This document shows positions 22,955 through 31,794 of a stretch of 64,000 bases of DNA, one piece after another (the first letter of the stretch is position 1; every line of letters begins with the position of its first letter). A program made the position numbers and the translations under genes. Location of the stretch: NCBI RefSeq assembly GCF_022761035.1, contig NZ_JAKWJP010000008.1, positions 1 to 64,000 on the forward strand. The letters run 5' to 3'. The notes beneath the pieces were generated by a model, which did not search any database, was not told the origin of the DNA, and worked only from the letters and a program-made list of their open reading frames with translations. The stretch comes from Microbacterium sp. SS28 (lineage in GTDB: Bacteria; Actinomycetota; Actinomycetes; Actinomycetales; Microbacteriaceae).

Positions 22955-25900
22955 ATGGCGATCACTGCCACACCGAGACGACGGAAAGACCGCCCCTGGC
23001 GTATAGGGGCGACAGCGCTCGTGAGCGCCGTCGCACTGCTGCTCACCGCAGTGCAGGCGATGCCCGCAACCGCGATCGGGGACGACAACCCCGCGGACCA
23101 GCAGTACCGTCCGCTCGTGCACTTCACGCCCGAGCGCAACTGGATGAACGACCCCAACGGGATGGTCTACGTCGACGGCACGTACCACCTCTTCTTCCAG
23201 CACAACCCGTCGGGCACGCGCTGGGGCAACATGAGCTGGGGCCACGCGACCTCGCCGGACCTGCTGACCTGGACCGAGCAGCCCATCGCGATCCCGCAGA
23301 CCTTCAACGACGCCGGCGAGTCGATCGAGGACATCTTCTCGGGGTCCGTCGTCGTCGATGAGCAGAACACCTCGGGGTTCGGCGTCGCGGGCGGCCCAGC
23401 GCCGCTCATCGCGCTCTACACCTCGGCCTACACCGACCGGCACCCCACGCACGCGGGCAAGCAGGCCCAGTCGCTCGCGTACAGCCTCGACAACGGTCAG
23501 ACCTGGACGAAGTACGCGGGCAATCCCGTCGTCGACCGCGGCTCGGCGAACTTCCGCGATCCGAAGGTCATCCGATACGAAGGGCGCGACGGGGCGTACT
23601 GGGTCATGGTCGCCGTCGAGGCGACGGACCACAAGGTGGTCATGTACCGCAGCGACAATCTGCGGGACTGGACGTACCTCTCGGAGTTCGGCTCGGCCAA
23701 CGCCACCGGCGGCATCTGGGAGTGCCCCGACCTGTTCGAGATGCCCGTCGACGGTGATCCCGGCAACACGAAGTGGGTGCTCGTCGTCAACCTGAATCCG
23801 GGATCGGTCGCGGGCGGAAGCGGGGGACAGTACTTCGTCGGCGAGTTCGACGGCGTCACCTTCACGAGCGAGAGCACCGTGGCGGGCACGCCCGCCCCGG
23901 ACGGCGAGACCTTCGCGAGCTTCGACGACGGCACCTACGGCGACTGGATCGTCGGGAACGAGCCGGGCAACGGGAAGAACGGCCCGTGGGGCGCCGCCCC
24001 CGCGGGGGGAACGCTGCCCGGACAGAACCCGGTCGGCGGTTTCATCGGCAGCGGACTCGTGAACGGCTTCCTCGACGGCGACTGGCCGCTCGGAACGCTG
24101 CAGTCGCCGGAGTTCACCGTCTCCGACCCGTTCATCAACCTGCTCGTCGGCGGGGGTCGCCACCCCCATGTCGCCGGCTCACAGCTGCGCAACGACCCGC
24201 CCGCGGGTACGACGCTGTTCGATTTCGAGCTGCCCGATGGGCAGACCCTCGCGGACTCCGGCTGGACCCTCACGGGTGACTTCGCGTCCGAGCCCGGGCG
24301 CAACCCGTCGACCGCCGGCGGCGACTACTACCTCGGCGCCAAGCGGATCAACACGTGGGAGGGAGGGCCGCGCGGCGACGACAACGTCGGCACGATGACC
24401 TCTCCCGCGTTCTCGATCGACGGGGACTACATCTCGTTCCTGATCGGCGGCGGCAAGCGGGGCGACGGATCGCTCCAGGCGGAGCTGGTCGTCGACGGCG
24501 AGGTCGTGCGCGCGCAGACGGGGCCCGAGGCCGGTCAGCTCAACTGGCGCTCGTGGGACGTCAAGGACCTGCAGGGGCGGGATGCCGCCATCCGCGTCCG
24601 CGACGAGGCGACGGGAGGCTGGGGCCACCTCACGCTCGATCACTTCGTGATGGGCGACGCTCCCGCCACCGTGCGCTCGGACGAGACATCCGTGAATCTC
24701 GTCGTCGACGGCGAGATCGTCCGCTCGGCTACCGGTGCCGACAGCGAGACGCTCGACTGGGCGAGCTGGAACGTCAAGGAGTTCGAGGGCAAGCAGGCCC
24801 ACGTCCTCGTGATCGACAACAACCGCTTCGGGTGGGGCCACATCCTCGTCGACCAGGTCATGTTCGCCGACGCCGCCGCAGGAACGCGACTGGAGGGCTA
24901 CGACTGGCTCGATTGGGGACGCGACTACTACGCGTCGGTGTCGTATTTCGGCGCGCCCGACGGCAAGCGGATCATGCAGGGCTGGATGAACAACTGGGAC
25001 TACTCCCAGGACACGCCGACCACGACGTGGCGGAGCTCGATGGCGCTCCCGAGAGAAGTGCGCCTCGTCACCACCGACAAGGGTCCGCGACTGGCCCAGT
25101 CCGTCGTCAGCCAGCTCGACGCGCAGGTGGATGCGCCCAAGGCGCGGACGGTCGAGGACGTGTCCCTCGAGGGCCCCACCGAGCTCGGCCTCGAAGGCGA
25201 TGTCGTCAAGATCGAGGCGGTGCTGCGTCCGTCGGAATCCGACCGCGCGGGGATCACGGTCTTCGAAGGCGGGGGCAAGGGCACGCGGATCGGGTACGAC
25301 AGCGAGACCGGCCGCGTGTTCGTGGATCGTCGCAACTCGGGTGAGGTCGGCTTCCACCCCGCCTTCGCGTCTCTCGAGGATGCCCCGCTCGCGCTCCGCG
25401 AGGACGGGACCGTCGCGCTCGAGGTCTACCTCGACCGCGCGTCGGTCGAGCTGTTCGCCGGCGACGGTCTCGTGACGATCACCGATCAGGTGTTCCCCGT
25501 GGCGGGCGCGAAGGGGATCTCGGCGTGGTCCGAAGGGGGAGGGGCGACGCTGGAAAGCCTCACGGTCACGCCGCTGATCCCCACGATGTGGCAGCGCGCC
25601 AGCAGCGTTCCGGCCGACATCTCGATCGTCGGCGGCGACGCGCAGTCGCAGACGGCGGGTGCGGCCTTCGCCACGCCGCTCGCGGTCGTCGTGCGCGACG
25701 CGAAGGGCGCGCCTGTCCCGGGACGCGACGTCGTGTTCACCGTCGCCTCGGGGTCGGCGAGCTTCGACGGAAGCGGATCGACGACGGTGCGAACGGGCGC
25801 CGATGGCACAGCCGCCGCGCCGCTGAACGCCGGCTCGACGGCGGGGGCAGTCACGGTCAGCGCCGCCGTCGGCGGAGCTCCCGGCATCCCGGTCGCGACC

Positions 25901-26296
25901 TTCGCCGAGACGGTGCTCGCCGTCACGCACGCGCGAGCGGACCTGTCGGTGGGCATCGCGAATCTGCCGGCCACTCTGGCGGCGGGAGCGTCTCGCACGG
26001 TGACCGTCACGGTGACCAACAGTGGGCCGAATGCGGCGTCGTCGGTCCTGACGTCGATCAACGTCGGGCCGAAGCTGACGATCACGGCGGTGCCGGGCGG
26101 CAAGAAGTGGCTCGGCAACGCGGCGGCGACCTGGACCGCCTCGAGCCTCGGCTCCGGCAAGACGCTCACCTACACCCTGACGGTGAAGGCCGCGGATTCC
26201 GGCGGATCCTCGTTCGTCGCTGCCGCGGTCGTCTCGAAAGTCCCCGACCCTTCGCTCGGGAACAACGCGCTGGCGAGGACTGTCCGCGTCCGCTGA
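22955..26296 (+). CDS. secreted multidomain GH32 exo-fructanase (levanase/inulinase type)
   Basis: A 1113-residue secreted GH32 enzyme. A signal peptide spans about 1-40. The five-bladed propeller starts with WMNDPNG (nucleophile D66), RDP is at 201-203 and the acid/base E256 lies in WECPD. Blade continuity breaks after FDGVTFTS (about 307) and resumes at YDWLDWGRDYYA (about 650). The roughly 335-residue insert holds two copies of one beta-rich domain, one nested in the other. The GH32 C-terminal beta-sandwich (about 720-870), a Big-1-like Ig domain (about 885-985) and a DUF11-like domain (about 990-1113) follow. There is no LPXTG anchor. The ATG is chosen for GAAGGAGG upstream. It should release fructose outside the cell. 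Confidence 0.93.
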   Translation: MAITATPRRRKDRPWRIGATALVSAVALLLTAVQAMPATAIGDDNPADQQYRPLVHFTPERNWMNDPNGMVYVDGTYHLFFQHNPSGTRWGNMSWGHATSPDLLTWTEQPIAIPQTFNDAGESIEDIFSGSVVVDEQNTSGFGVAGGPAPLIALYTSAYTDRHPTHAGKQAQSLAYSLDNGQTWTKYAGNPVVDRGSANFRDPKVIRYEGRDGAYWVMVAVEATDHKVVMYRSDNLRDWTYLSEFGSANATGGIWECPDLFEMPVDGDPGNTKWVLVVNLNPGSVAGGSGGQYFVGEFDGVTFTSESTVAGTPAPDGETFASFDDGTYGDWIVGNEPGNGKNGPWGAAPAGGTLPGQNPVGGFIGSGLVNGFLDGDWPLGTLQSPEFTVSDPFINLLVGGGRHPHVAGSQLRNDPPAGTTLFDFELPDGQTLADSGWTLTGDFASEPGRNPSTAGGDYYLGAKRINTWEGGPRGDDNVGTMTSPAFSIDGDYISFLIGGGKRGDGSLQAELVVDGEVVRAQTGPEAGQLNWRSWDVKDLQGRDAAIRVRDEATGGWGHLTLDHFVMGDAPATVRSDETSVNLVVDGEIVRSATGADSETLDWASWNVKEFEGKQAHVLVIDNNRFGWGHILVDQVMFADAAAGTRLEGYDWLDWGRDYYASVSYFGAPDGKRIMQGWMNNWDYSQDTPTTTWRSSMALPREVRLVTTDKGPRLAQSVVSQLDAQVDAPKARTVEDVSLEGPTELGLEGDVVKIEAVLRPSESDRAGITVFEGGGKGTRIGYDSETGRVFVDRRNSGEVGFHPAFASLEDAPLALREDGTVALEVYLDRASVELFAGDGLVTITDQVFPVAGAKGISAWSEGGGATLESLTVTPLIPTMWQRASSVPADISIVGGDAQSQTAGAAFATPLAVVVRDAKGAPVPGRDVVFTVASGSASFDGSGSTTVRTGADGTAAAPLNAGSTAGAVTVSAAVGGAPGIPVATFAETVLAVTHARADLSVGIANLPATLAAGASRTVTVTVTNSGPNAASSVLTSINVGPKLTITAVPGGKKWLGNAAATWTASSLGSGKTLTYTLTVKAADSGGSSFVAAAVVSKVPDPSLGNNALARTVRVR

Positions 26297-26339
26297 CCGC
26301 CGGGGCAGCCCGCCCGGGGCGCCGAGGTGCGCCGTCCCA

Positions 26340-26376
26340 CCGGTCGGGCAGGATGATCGTCATCCTGCCCGACCGG
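26340..26376 (+). terminator. strong terminator hairpin after secreted GH32
   Basis: A perfect 17-bp stem with a 3-nt TCG loop starts 43 bp after the GH32 stop. There is no T-run. It separates the first LacI regulon from the next GH32 gene. Confidence 0.75.
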
Positions 26377-26423
26377 CCACGCCGGCACCCCAGAGCTCTT
26401 CGCCCCGGCACTGATACCATGAA

Positions 26424-26437
26424 GTTATACGATTAAC
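26424..26437 (+). promoter_or_regulatory. LacI operator GTTATACGATTAAC overlapping -10 (LamG-GH32 gene)
   Basis: GTTATACGATTAAC has outer arms GTTA/TAAC around a central CG, a typical LacI-site layout. It contains TACGAT, which can serve as -10. The identical 14-mer stands before the LacI gene at 28720, so the LamG-GH32 gene 46 bp downstream is probably under the same repressor. Confidence 0.68.
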
Positions 26438-26482
26438 CGCGCGTGCGACATCCGCCCCGACCAACGAGTACGAAAGCCGACG

Positions 26483-28663
26483 ATGATCTTCGACCTCAGC
26501 TTCTCCGACGACCCGGTGACGGTCGTGGACGCGACACCCGGACGCGCATCGATCGTGGTCGACGCGCGGGCGTCGCAGCAGCGTGCCCTTCGCAGACCGC
26601 GTCTCGGGCCCACGCCCGGCGAGGCGGCGCTCTACTTGGACGGCTGGTCCACGTGGGTCGAGCATCACGGCCGAGCTTATGACGACATCGAGATCCGGCT
26701 CGCGACGTGGTTCGCACCCCGATCGATCGGGCGGGGCGACGCGCGAGGCTTCACCGCCTTGATCGACGCGACCGACGCCGACGAGGGAGTCGCGCTCGGC
26801 CACGCGCACACGGGGCACATAGCGGCCGTGGTGGGCGGTGAACTGCATGTGGGGGATGTGCGGCTCACAAGAGACCGATGGCATCACGTGGTGCTGGCGG
26901 TGACGGGAGGGGCTGCGCATCTGCTGCTGGACGGTGCGCTCGCGGGGCGGTTCGCGTTGCCGCGCAGGACTGTCTCCATCCCGGCGATCACCCGCATCGG
27001 CCGCCTCGGCGAATCGCCCCTCGTGGACGGGCTGTTCGTGCGCGGCGCAGCGAACGGTCTCATCGCTCGGACATCGGCGGAAGTGCTACGCGCGTGGAGC
27101 CCGAGTGACGAGACTTCTTCGTCGACGGAGACTCGCGTCATCGGCGCCTCTGCCGATACGGCTCCCGACAGATCCCGCTACGGGGCCGATCCCCATCGCC
27201 CCATCGCTCACGTCACCGCTCCCCAAGGCTGGATGAACGAGCCGCATGCTCCCATCGAGATCGACGGGACCTATCACCTCTTCTCCCAGCACAACCCGGC
27301 GGGTCCCTACTGGGGCGGCATCGCCTGGGCGCACACCGTGAGCGAGGACTTGGCGCACTGGCGCGACGAACCCCTCGCGCTCGCGCCGGCCGACACGACG
27401 GTCGCGCCCGATGGGATCTGGAGTGGCAGTTCAGTCAGCGGGCCCGACGGTGAGCACCTCCTGTACTTCACCGCGGGCGACATGTCGTCCTCGCCTGACC
27501 AGACGATCGCGGTCGCCAGGCCGGATGCACAGGGCTGGGCGGCCGATGGCGAACCCGTGCTTCGCATGCCCGATAGCGTCCCCGGCAGGCCTGAACCTCT
27601 GGTGGAGGGTCAGTTCAGGGACCCGTTCGTCTGGCGTGAGGGTTCGACGTGGTTCATGCTCGTGGGCGCCGGGCTCGAAGTGGCCGGCGGGACTGCTCTG
27701 CTGTTCGAGTCGAGCGACGGCAGGAACTGGCGACAGCTCGAGCCGCTGCTCGTAGGTGACGTCGAGCAGTTCCCCGCTTCCGGGGTGATGTGGGAACTGC
27801 CCGTCCTCCTCCCGATCGGCACCGGCGCGGACGGGCGTGACCGGCACGTTCTGCTGGTCGCCCCCTGGTGGGCGGGGCCGAGCGAGCACCACCTTCAGCA
27901 CGTATGGCACTGGGTCGGCATCTGGAACGCGGCCGACCGGCGATTCATCCCTGACCACGCCGAGCCCCGCGAGTTCGACGGCGGCGGACACCTGACCGGG
28001 CCCAGCGGAACCGTCCTGAGTGACGGCCGATCGATCCTCTGGACGATCGCGCAGGACAAGCGAAGCCTCGAGGAGTTCGCCGCCTCGGGCTGGGCTCATA
28101 ACGCGGGCTGGCCGCTTCACCTGGGTCTGCACAGCGACGGCCGGCTGTCGGTGAAGCCGGTCAGGGAACTGGAGGCGCTCCGCGGCGCGCGGCTGGCTGC
28201 GGGCCCGCATGGCGAACTCGCTCGCGGACGCCATCTGGACATCGAGCTCGATGTCGCCGGGGGCGGGTTCGAGCTGGAAGTCCTGCGTGCCGGCGATGGA
28301 AGTGAATGCACAGTCGTGGGCGTCGCGGGCCGCGACGTGTGGATCGATCGCAGCCGGAGCAGCGTGGCCGCCGAGCACCGGGAAGGCCGCAGGGGCATCG
28401 TCAGGCCGGACACCGACGCGATCCGGGCGCGTGTCGTGGTGGATGGCTCGATGGTCGAGTTCTACGTCGACGACCGCGTCTCGTTGACGTCGCGCGCGTA
28501 CCCCCTCTCGCCGGACGCCACCGGCGTGCTGCTGCGTCTCGAGGCCGGCTCCCGCCTCGAGCGCCTGAGCATCCACCCGCTCGAATCGGCGTATCCATCA
28601 GCGGGTGCGGCACACGATGACCGTGGACGTGAGCGGCCGGCGGCGAAACAGTTGCATCGCTGA
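26483..28663 (+). CDS. cytoplasmic LamG-GH32 protein with WMNEPH motif
   Basis: A 726-residue protein without signal peptide. Residues about 1-215 look like a concanavalin A/LamG beta-sandwich (RWHHVVLAVTGGAAHLLLDGALAG, then ITRIGRLG). The GH32 propeller follows, and a GH32 C-terminal sandwich ends near 700. The usual WMNDPNG is WMNEPHA at 250-256, so the nucleophile position is E253, not Asp. RDP (379-381) is kept, and the acid/base region reads WELP (E438). It belongs to a divergent GH32 branch; hydrolysis of short fructans or transfer activity are both possible. The upstream operator matches that of the LacI-ABC operon. Confidence 0.88.
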   Translation: MIFDLSFSDDPVTVVDATPGRASIVVDARASQQRALRRPRLGPTPGEAALYLDGWSTWVEHHGRAYDDIEIRLATWFAPRSIGRGDARGFTALIDATDADEGVALGHAHTGHIAAVVGGELHVGDVRLTRDRWHHVVLAVTGGAAHLLLDGALAGRFALPRRTVSIPAITRIGRLGESPLVDGLFVRGAANGLIARTSAEVLRAWSPSDETSSSTETRVIGASADTAPDRSRYGADPHRPIAHVTAPQGWMNEPHAPIEIDGTYHLFSQHNPAGPYWGGIAWAHTVSEDLAHWRDEPLALAPADTTVAPDGIWSGSSVSGPDGEHLLYFTAGDMSSSPDQTIAVARPDAQGWAADGEPVLRMPDSVPGRPEPLVEGQFRDPFVWREGSTWFMLVGAGLEVAGGTALLFESSDGRNWRQLEPLLVGDVEQFPASGVMWELPVLLPIGTGADGRDRHVLLVAPWWAGPSEHHLQHVWHWVGIWNAADRRFIPDHAEPREFDGGGHLTGPSGTVLSDGRSILWTIAQDKRSLEEFAASGWAHNAGWPLHLGLHSDGRLSVKPVRELEALRGARLAAGPHGELARGRHLDIELDVAGGGFELEVLRAGDGSECTVVGVAGRDVWIDRSRSSVAAEHREGRRGIVRPDTDAIRARVVVDGSMVEFYVDDRVSLTSRAYPLSPDATGVLLRLEAGSRLERLSIHPLESAYPSAGAAHDDRGRERPAAKQLHR

Positions 28664-28696
28664 TTGCCGGGTGTTACAGTCGGTTATACGATTAAC
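28664..28696 (+). promoter_or_regulatory. promoter and operator of LacI-ABC-GH32 operon
   Basis: TTGCCG (28664-28669) and TACGAT (28687-28692) are spaced by 17 bp. The operator GTTATACGATTAAC (28683-28696) covers the -10 and is identical to the site at 26424-26437. Repression by the LacI protein encoded just downstream is the expected mode. Confidence 0.72.
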
Positions 28697-28719
28697 ACGA
28701 TCACAAGGCGGTGAGCACG

Positions 28720-29754
28720 ATGGCACGCAAGGCGACGGCGACGATGTGGCAGGTTGCCGAGCTCGCGGGCGTTTCGCAGGCCACCGTCTCTCTCGTCCTC
28801 AACAACACCGGCGGAAGCCGGGTCAACGAGGCGACGCGCGAACGTGTGATGGATGCGGTGCGCCAGCTCGGCTATCGCACCAACGCCTTCGCCAGATCTC
28901 TGCGCAGCGGCGAGTCGGGGATGATCGGGTTCATCTCGGACGAGGTGGCGAGTTCCCCGTTCGCAGGCCGTCTTCTGAAGGGCGCGCAGCTGCTGGCGTG
29001 GGAGACGGGAAACGTGATCCTCAGCGTGGACACCTTCACCGAACCCGATCTCGAGGCGGCCGCGATCGACATGATGCTGTCGTATCGCGTCAAAGGTGTC
29101 GTCTACGCGTCGATGTATCACCGGATGCTCGATGTCCCGACGGGGCTCGATGCCGTCCCCACCGTCATCGTCAACGCGCAGGACCGTGCGGGGCGGGTGC
29201 CCAGCGTCTTCCCGGACGAAGAGCTCGGCGGCTATTCCGCCACGCGCCAGCTGCTCGAGGCGGGGCACACCCGCATCGCAATGATCAACATCCAGCCTCC
29301 TGAAAGCGATCTCCCCGCAGGCATAGGCCGCCTCGCCGGCTACCGGAGGGCACTCGCAGAGGCCGGCATTCCCGACGACCCCCGCCTGCTGCGCAGCGGG
29401 AACGGGATCGTCGAGGATGGGCTCGCTCTCACTCTCGACCTCTTCTCGGGAGAGGATCCGCCCACGGCGATCTTCTGCGGAAACGACCGCACGGCCTGGG
29501 GTGCGTACCGGGCGTTGGAATCGTTGGGGCTGCGCGTTGCCGAGGACTGCTCGATCGTCGGCTTCGACAACCACGAGATGATCGCGCCGTTCCTCGATCC
29601 CGGCCTCACCACCATCGAGCTCCCGTACGAGCAGATGGCCCGCCAAGCTCTGAACTACCTGTTGGGCGATGTGTCCACGGCCCCCAAACAGACCCTCGTG
29701 GAATGCTCGCCGATCCTTCGCGGGTCGGTGGCGAATGCAAAGGTGCACGCATGA
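28720..29754 (+). CDS. LacI-family regulator, first gene of fructo-oligosaccharide operon
   Basis: A 344-residue LacI protein. The helix-turn-helix TMWQVAELAGVSQATVSLVLNN is close to consensus, and the effector domain runs from GMIGFISDEVASSPFAGRLL to IVGFDNHEMIAPFLDPGLTTIELP. ATG 28720 is preferred over GTG 28711 because AAGG at 28705 is 11 nt before it but only 2 nt before the GTG. Its stop overlaps the permease start (ATGA), so regulator and importer are translated together. It probably binds GTTATACGATTAAC at its own promoter and at 26424, and senses an imported oligofructoside. Confidence 0.92.
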   Translation: MARKATATMWQVAELAGVSQATVSLVLNNTGGSRVNEATRERVMDAVRQLGYRTNAFARSLRSGESGMIGFISDEVASSPFAGRLLKGAQLLAWETGNVILSVDTFTEPDLEAAAIDMMLSYRVKGVVYASMYHRMLDVPTGLDAVPTVIVNAQDRAGRVPSVFPDEELGGYSATRQLLEAGHTRIAMINIQPPESDLPAGIGRLAGYRRALAEAGIPDDPRLLRSGNGIVEDGLALTLDLFSGEDPPTAIFCGNDRTAWGAYRALESLGLRVAEDCSIVGFDNHEMIAPFLDPGLTTIELPYEQMARQALNYLLGDVSTAPKQTLVECSPILRGSVANAKVHA

Positions 29755-30743
29755 GAACAACACCCCCCACGCCCGCGGTCGACGTCGCGGACCCTCGAGC
29801 TGTCGGATCCGATGCACCGCGTCCGCGACCCAGCAGGGTGCGCTCGCACCTTCGCCGCGCCCTCCATTCCTGGCAGTTATACGTACTACTAGCGCCGGCG
29901 GTCGTGTACGTCGTCATCTTCAAGTACTGGCCCATGTACGGCGCCCAGATCGCGTTCCGTGATTACAACCCCGCACTGGGATTCGCCGGCAGCCCCTGGG
30001 TCGGGTTCGAGCACTTCGCGCGCTTCCTCAGCTCGTTCCAGTTCGAGCGACTGATCGTGAACACGCTCACGGTCAACTCCCTGGGACTGCTGATCGCCTT
30101 CCCGATTCCCATCATCCTGGCGCTGATCGTGAACCAACTGCAGAGCGACCGGTTCAAGAAGTTCACCCAGACAGTCCTCTACTCGCCCTCGTTCATCTCG
30201 GTGGTCGTGGTGGTGGGCATGATCTTCCTGCTGTTCTCGCCCCGCTCGGGCATCGTCAACAACGCGATCGTCGCGTTCGGCGGGCAGCCCGTCTTCTTCA
30301 TGGGGTCACCGGAGTGGTTCCGACCGCTCTACATCGGCTCGGACATCTGGCAGACCGCCGGGTTCTCGATGATCGTCTATCTGGCCGCCCTGACGGCGAT
30401 CGATCCCGCACTGCATGAGGCCGCGCGCGTCGACGGTGCGAGCAAGTGGCAGCGCATCCGGCACATCGACATCCCGGGCATCATGCCGGTCATCACGATC
30501 CTGTTCATCCTCGCGATCGGGAATCTCTTCAACCTCGGGTTCGAGAAGGTCCTGCTGATGCAGACGGACCTCAACCTTCCGACCTCCGAGGTGATCCAGA
30601 CCTATGTGTACAAGATCGGTCTCCAGCAAGCGCAGTTCAGCTATTCGGCCGCCATCGGCCTGTTCAACTCCCTCATCAATCTCGTCCTGCTGCTGACCTT
30701 CAACTGGGTCGCGAAGCGGGCCGGCCAATCGACCCTCTGGTGA
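29751..30743 (+). CDS. ABC importer permease, LplB type
   Basis: A 330-residue MalF-like permease of the LplB/YteP group with six helices. The first helix reads WQLYVLLAPAVVYVVIFKYWP, and the cytoplasmic EAA loop is EAARVDGASKWQRIRHIDIPGI. Codons 43-47 are TTA TAC GTA CTA CTA, a run of rare A/T-ending codons whose DNA resembles the first half of the local operator. The start is in an ATGA overlap with the LacI gene. LplB-type importers bring in oligosaccharides, here probably short fructans for the downstream GH32. No ATPase gene is nearby; such systems usually share an MsmK-type ATPase encoded elsewhere. Confidence 0.92.
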   Translation: MRTTPPTPAVDVADPRAVGSDAPRPRPSRVRSHLRRALHSWQLYVLLAPAVVYVVIFKYWPMYGAQIAFRDYNPALGFAGSPWVGFEHFARFLSSFQFERLIVNTLTVNSLGLLIAFPIPIILALIVNQLQSDRFKKFTQTVLYSPSFISVVVVVGMIFLLFSPRSGIVNNAIVAFGGQPVFFMGSPEWFRPLYIGSDIWQTAGFSMIVYLAALTAIDPALHEAARVDGASKWQRIRHIDIPGIMPVITILFILAIGNLFNLGFEKVLLMQTDLNLPTSEVIQTYVYKIGLQQAQFSYSAAIGLFNSLINLVLLLTFNWVAKRAGQSTLW

Positions 30744-30750
30744 TGACGCC

Positions 30751-31737
30751 ATGACTCACACGATCCCCGCACCAACGACCGCCGCCCCGTCGGTGTCTGA
30801 CACGCAGCCGCATCCTCCCCGCCACACCGCCCCCCGCCGACCGCGCAGCAGGTGGCGAGACCGCGCAGCCGACCCTGTCTTCAACTTCTTCGCGATCGGG
30901 ATGCTGCTGGTGGCGATCCTCGCCATCCTCTACCCCCTCTACTTCATCGTGATCGCCTCGGTCAGCGAGCCCTCCGAGATCCTGAACGGGAACGTCTGGC
31001 TCTGGCCGCGCGGGTTCACGCTCGAGGGCTATACGCGGATCTTCTCCGATCCGACGATCCTGCGCGGATTCGGCAACTCCGTGCTCTACACCGTGCTGGG
31101 AACCGCCATCAGCGTCTCCGCGATCCTGTGCGCCGCCTACGCGCTGTCCCGCAAGGATCTCTACGGCCGCACGTTCTTCATGCTGCTGTTCATCATCACG
31201 ATGTTCATCGATGGCGGACTGATCGCCCGCTACCTCGTGGTCCGCGATCTCGGGATGCTCGACACCATCTGGGCGATCGTCCTGCCCGGCGCGATCGGGG
31301 TGTGGAACCTCATCATCGCCAGGGCCTTCTTCGAGAACAACGTGCCTGCCGAGCTTCGGGAGGCGGCTCAGCTCGACGGAGCCAACGACTTCCGGTTCTT
31401 CCTGCGAATCGTGCTCCCGCTGTCGAAGCCGCTCATCTTCCTGATGATCATGATCCACCTCGTCGCGAACTGGAACGCGTTCTTCGACGCGCTCATCTTC
31501 CTCAACGACGAGAGCAAATACCCCCTCCAGCTCGTGCTGCGCAACGTGCTCATCCAGTCGGAGGTGTCCGCCGCGGGCGGCACCGGCGCAATGGATTCCT
31601 ATGCCGCCGCTCAGCGACTGGGCGAGCTGATCAAGTACGGAATGATCGTCGTCTCCACGATCCCCCTGCTGATCGTCCTCCCCTTCATGCAGAAGCACTT
31701 CACCAAGGGCGCCCTCCTGGGTGCCGTGAAGAGCTGA
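30751..31737 (+). CDS. ABC importer permease, LplC/YtcP type
   Basis: A 328-residue MalG-like permease with six helices. An N-terminal cytoplasmic tail of about 40 Pro/Arg-rich residues precedes the first helix (FFAIGMLLVAILAILYPLYF). The EAA loop reads ELREAAQLDGANDFRFFLRIVLPLSKP. The C-terminal YGMIVVSTIPLLIVLPFMQKHFTKGALLGAVKS is typical of this group. It starts 7 nt after the first permease and forms the heterodimeric channel with it. Confidence 0.93.
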   Translation: MTHTIPAPTTAAPSVSDTQPHPPRHTAPRRPRSRWRDRAADPVFNFFAIGMLLVAILAILYPLYFIVIASVSEPSEILNGNVWLWPRGFTLEGYTRIFSDPTILRGFGNSVLYTVLGTAISVSAILCAAYALSRKDLYGRTFFMLLFIITMFIDGGLIARYLVVRDLGMLDTIWAIVLPGAIGVWNLIIARAFFENNVPAELREAAQLDGANDFRFFLRIVLPLSKPLIFLMIMIHLVANWNAFFDALIFLNDESKYPLQLVLRNVLIQSEVSAAGGTGAMDSYAAAQRLGELIKYGMIVVSTIPLLIVLPFMQKHFTKGALLGAVKS

Positions 31738-31794
31738 CCCCTCCATCCCTTCTCCCGACCCACCAAGACCGACCAACCAACAAGGAAGAACACC

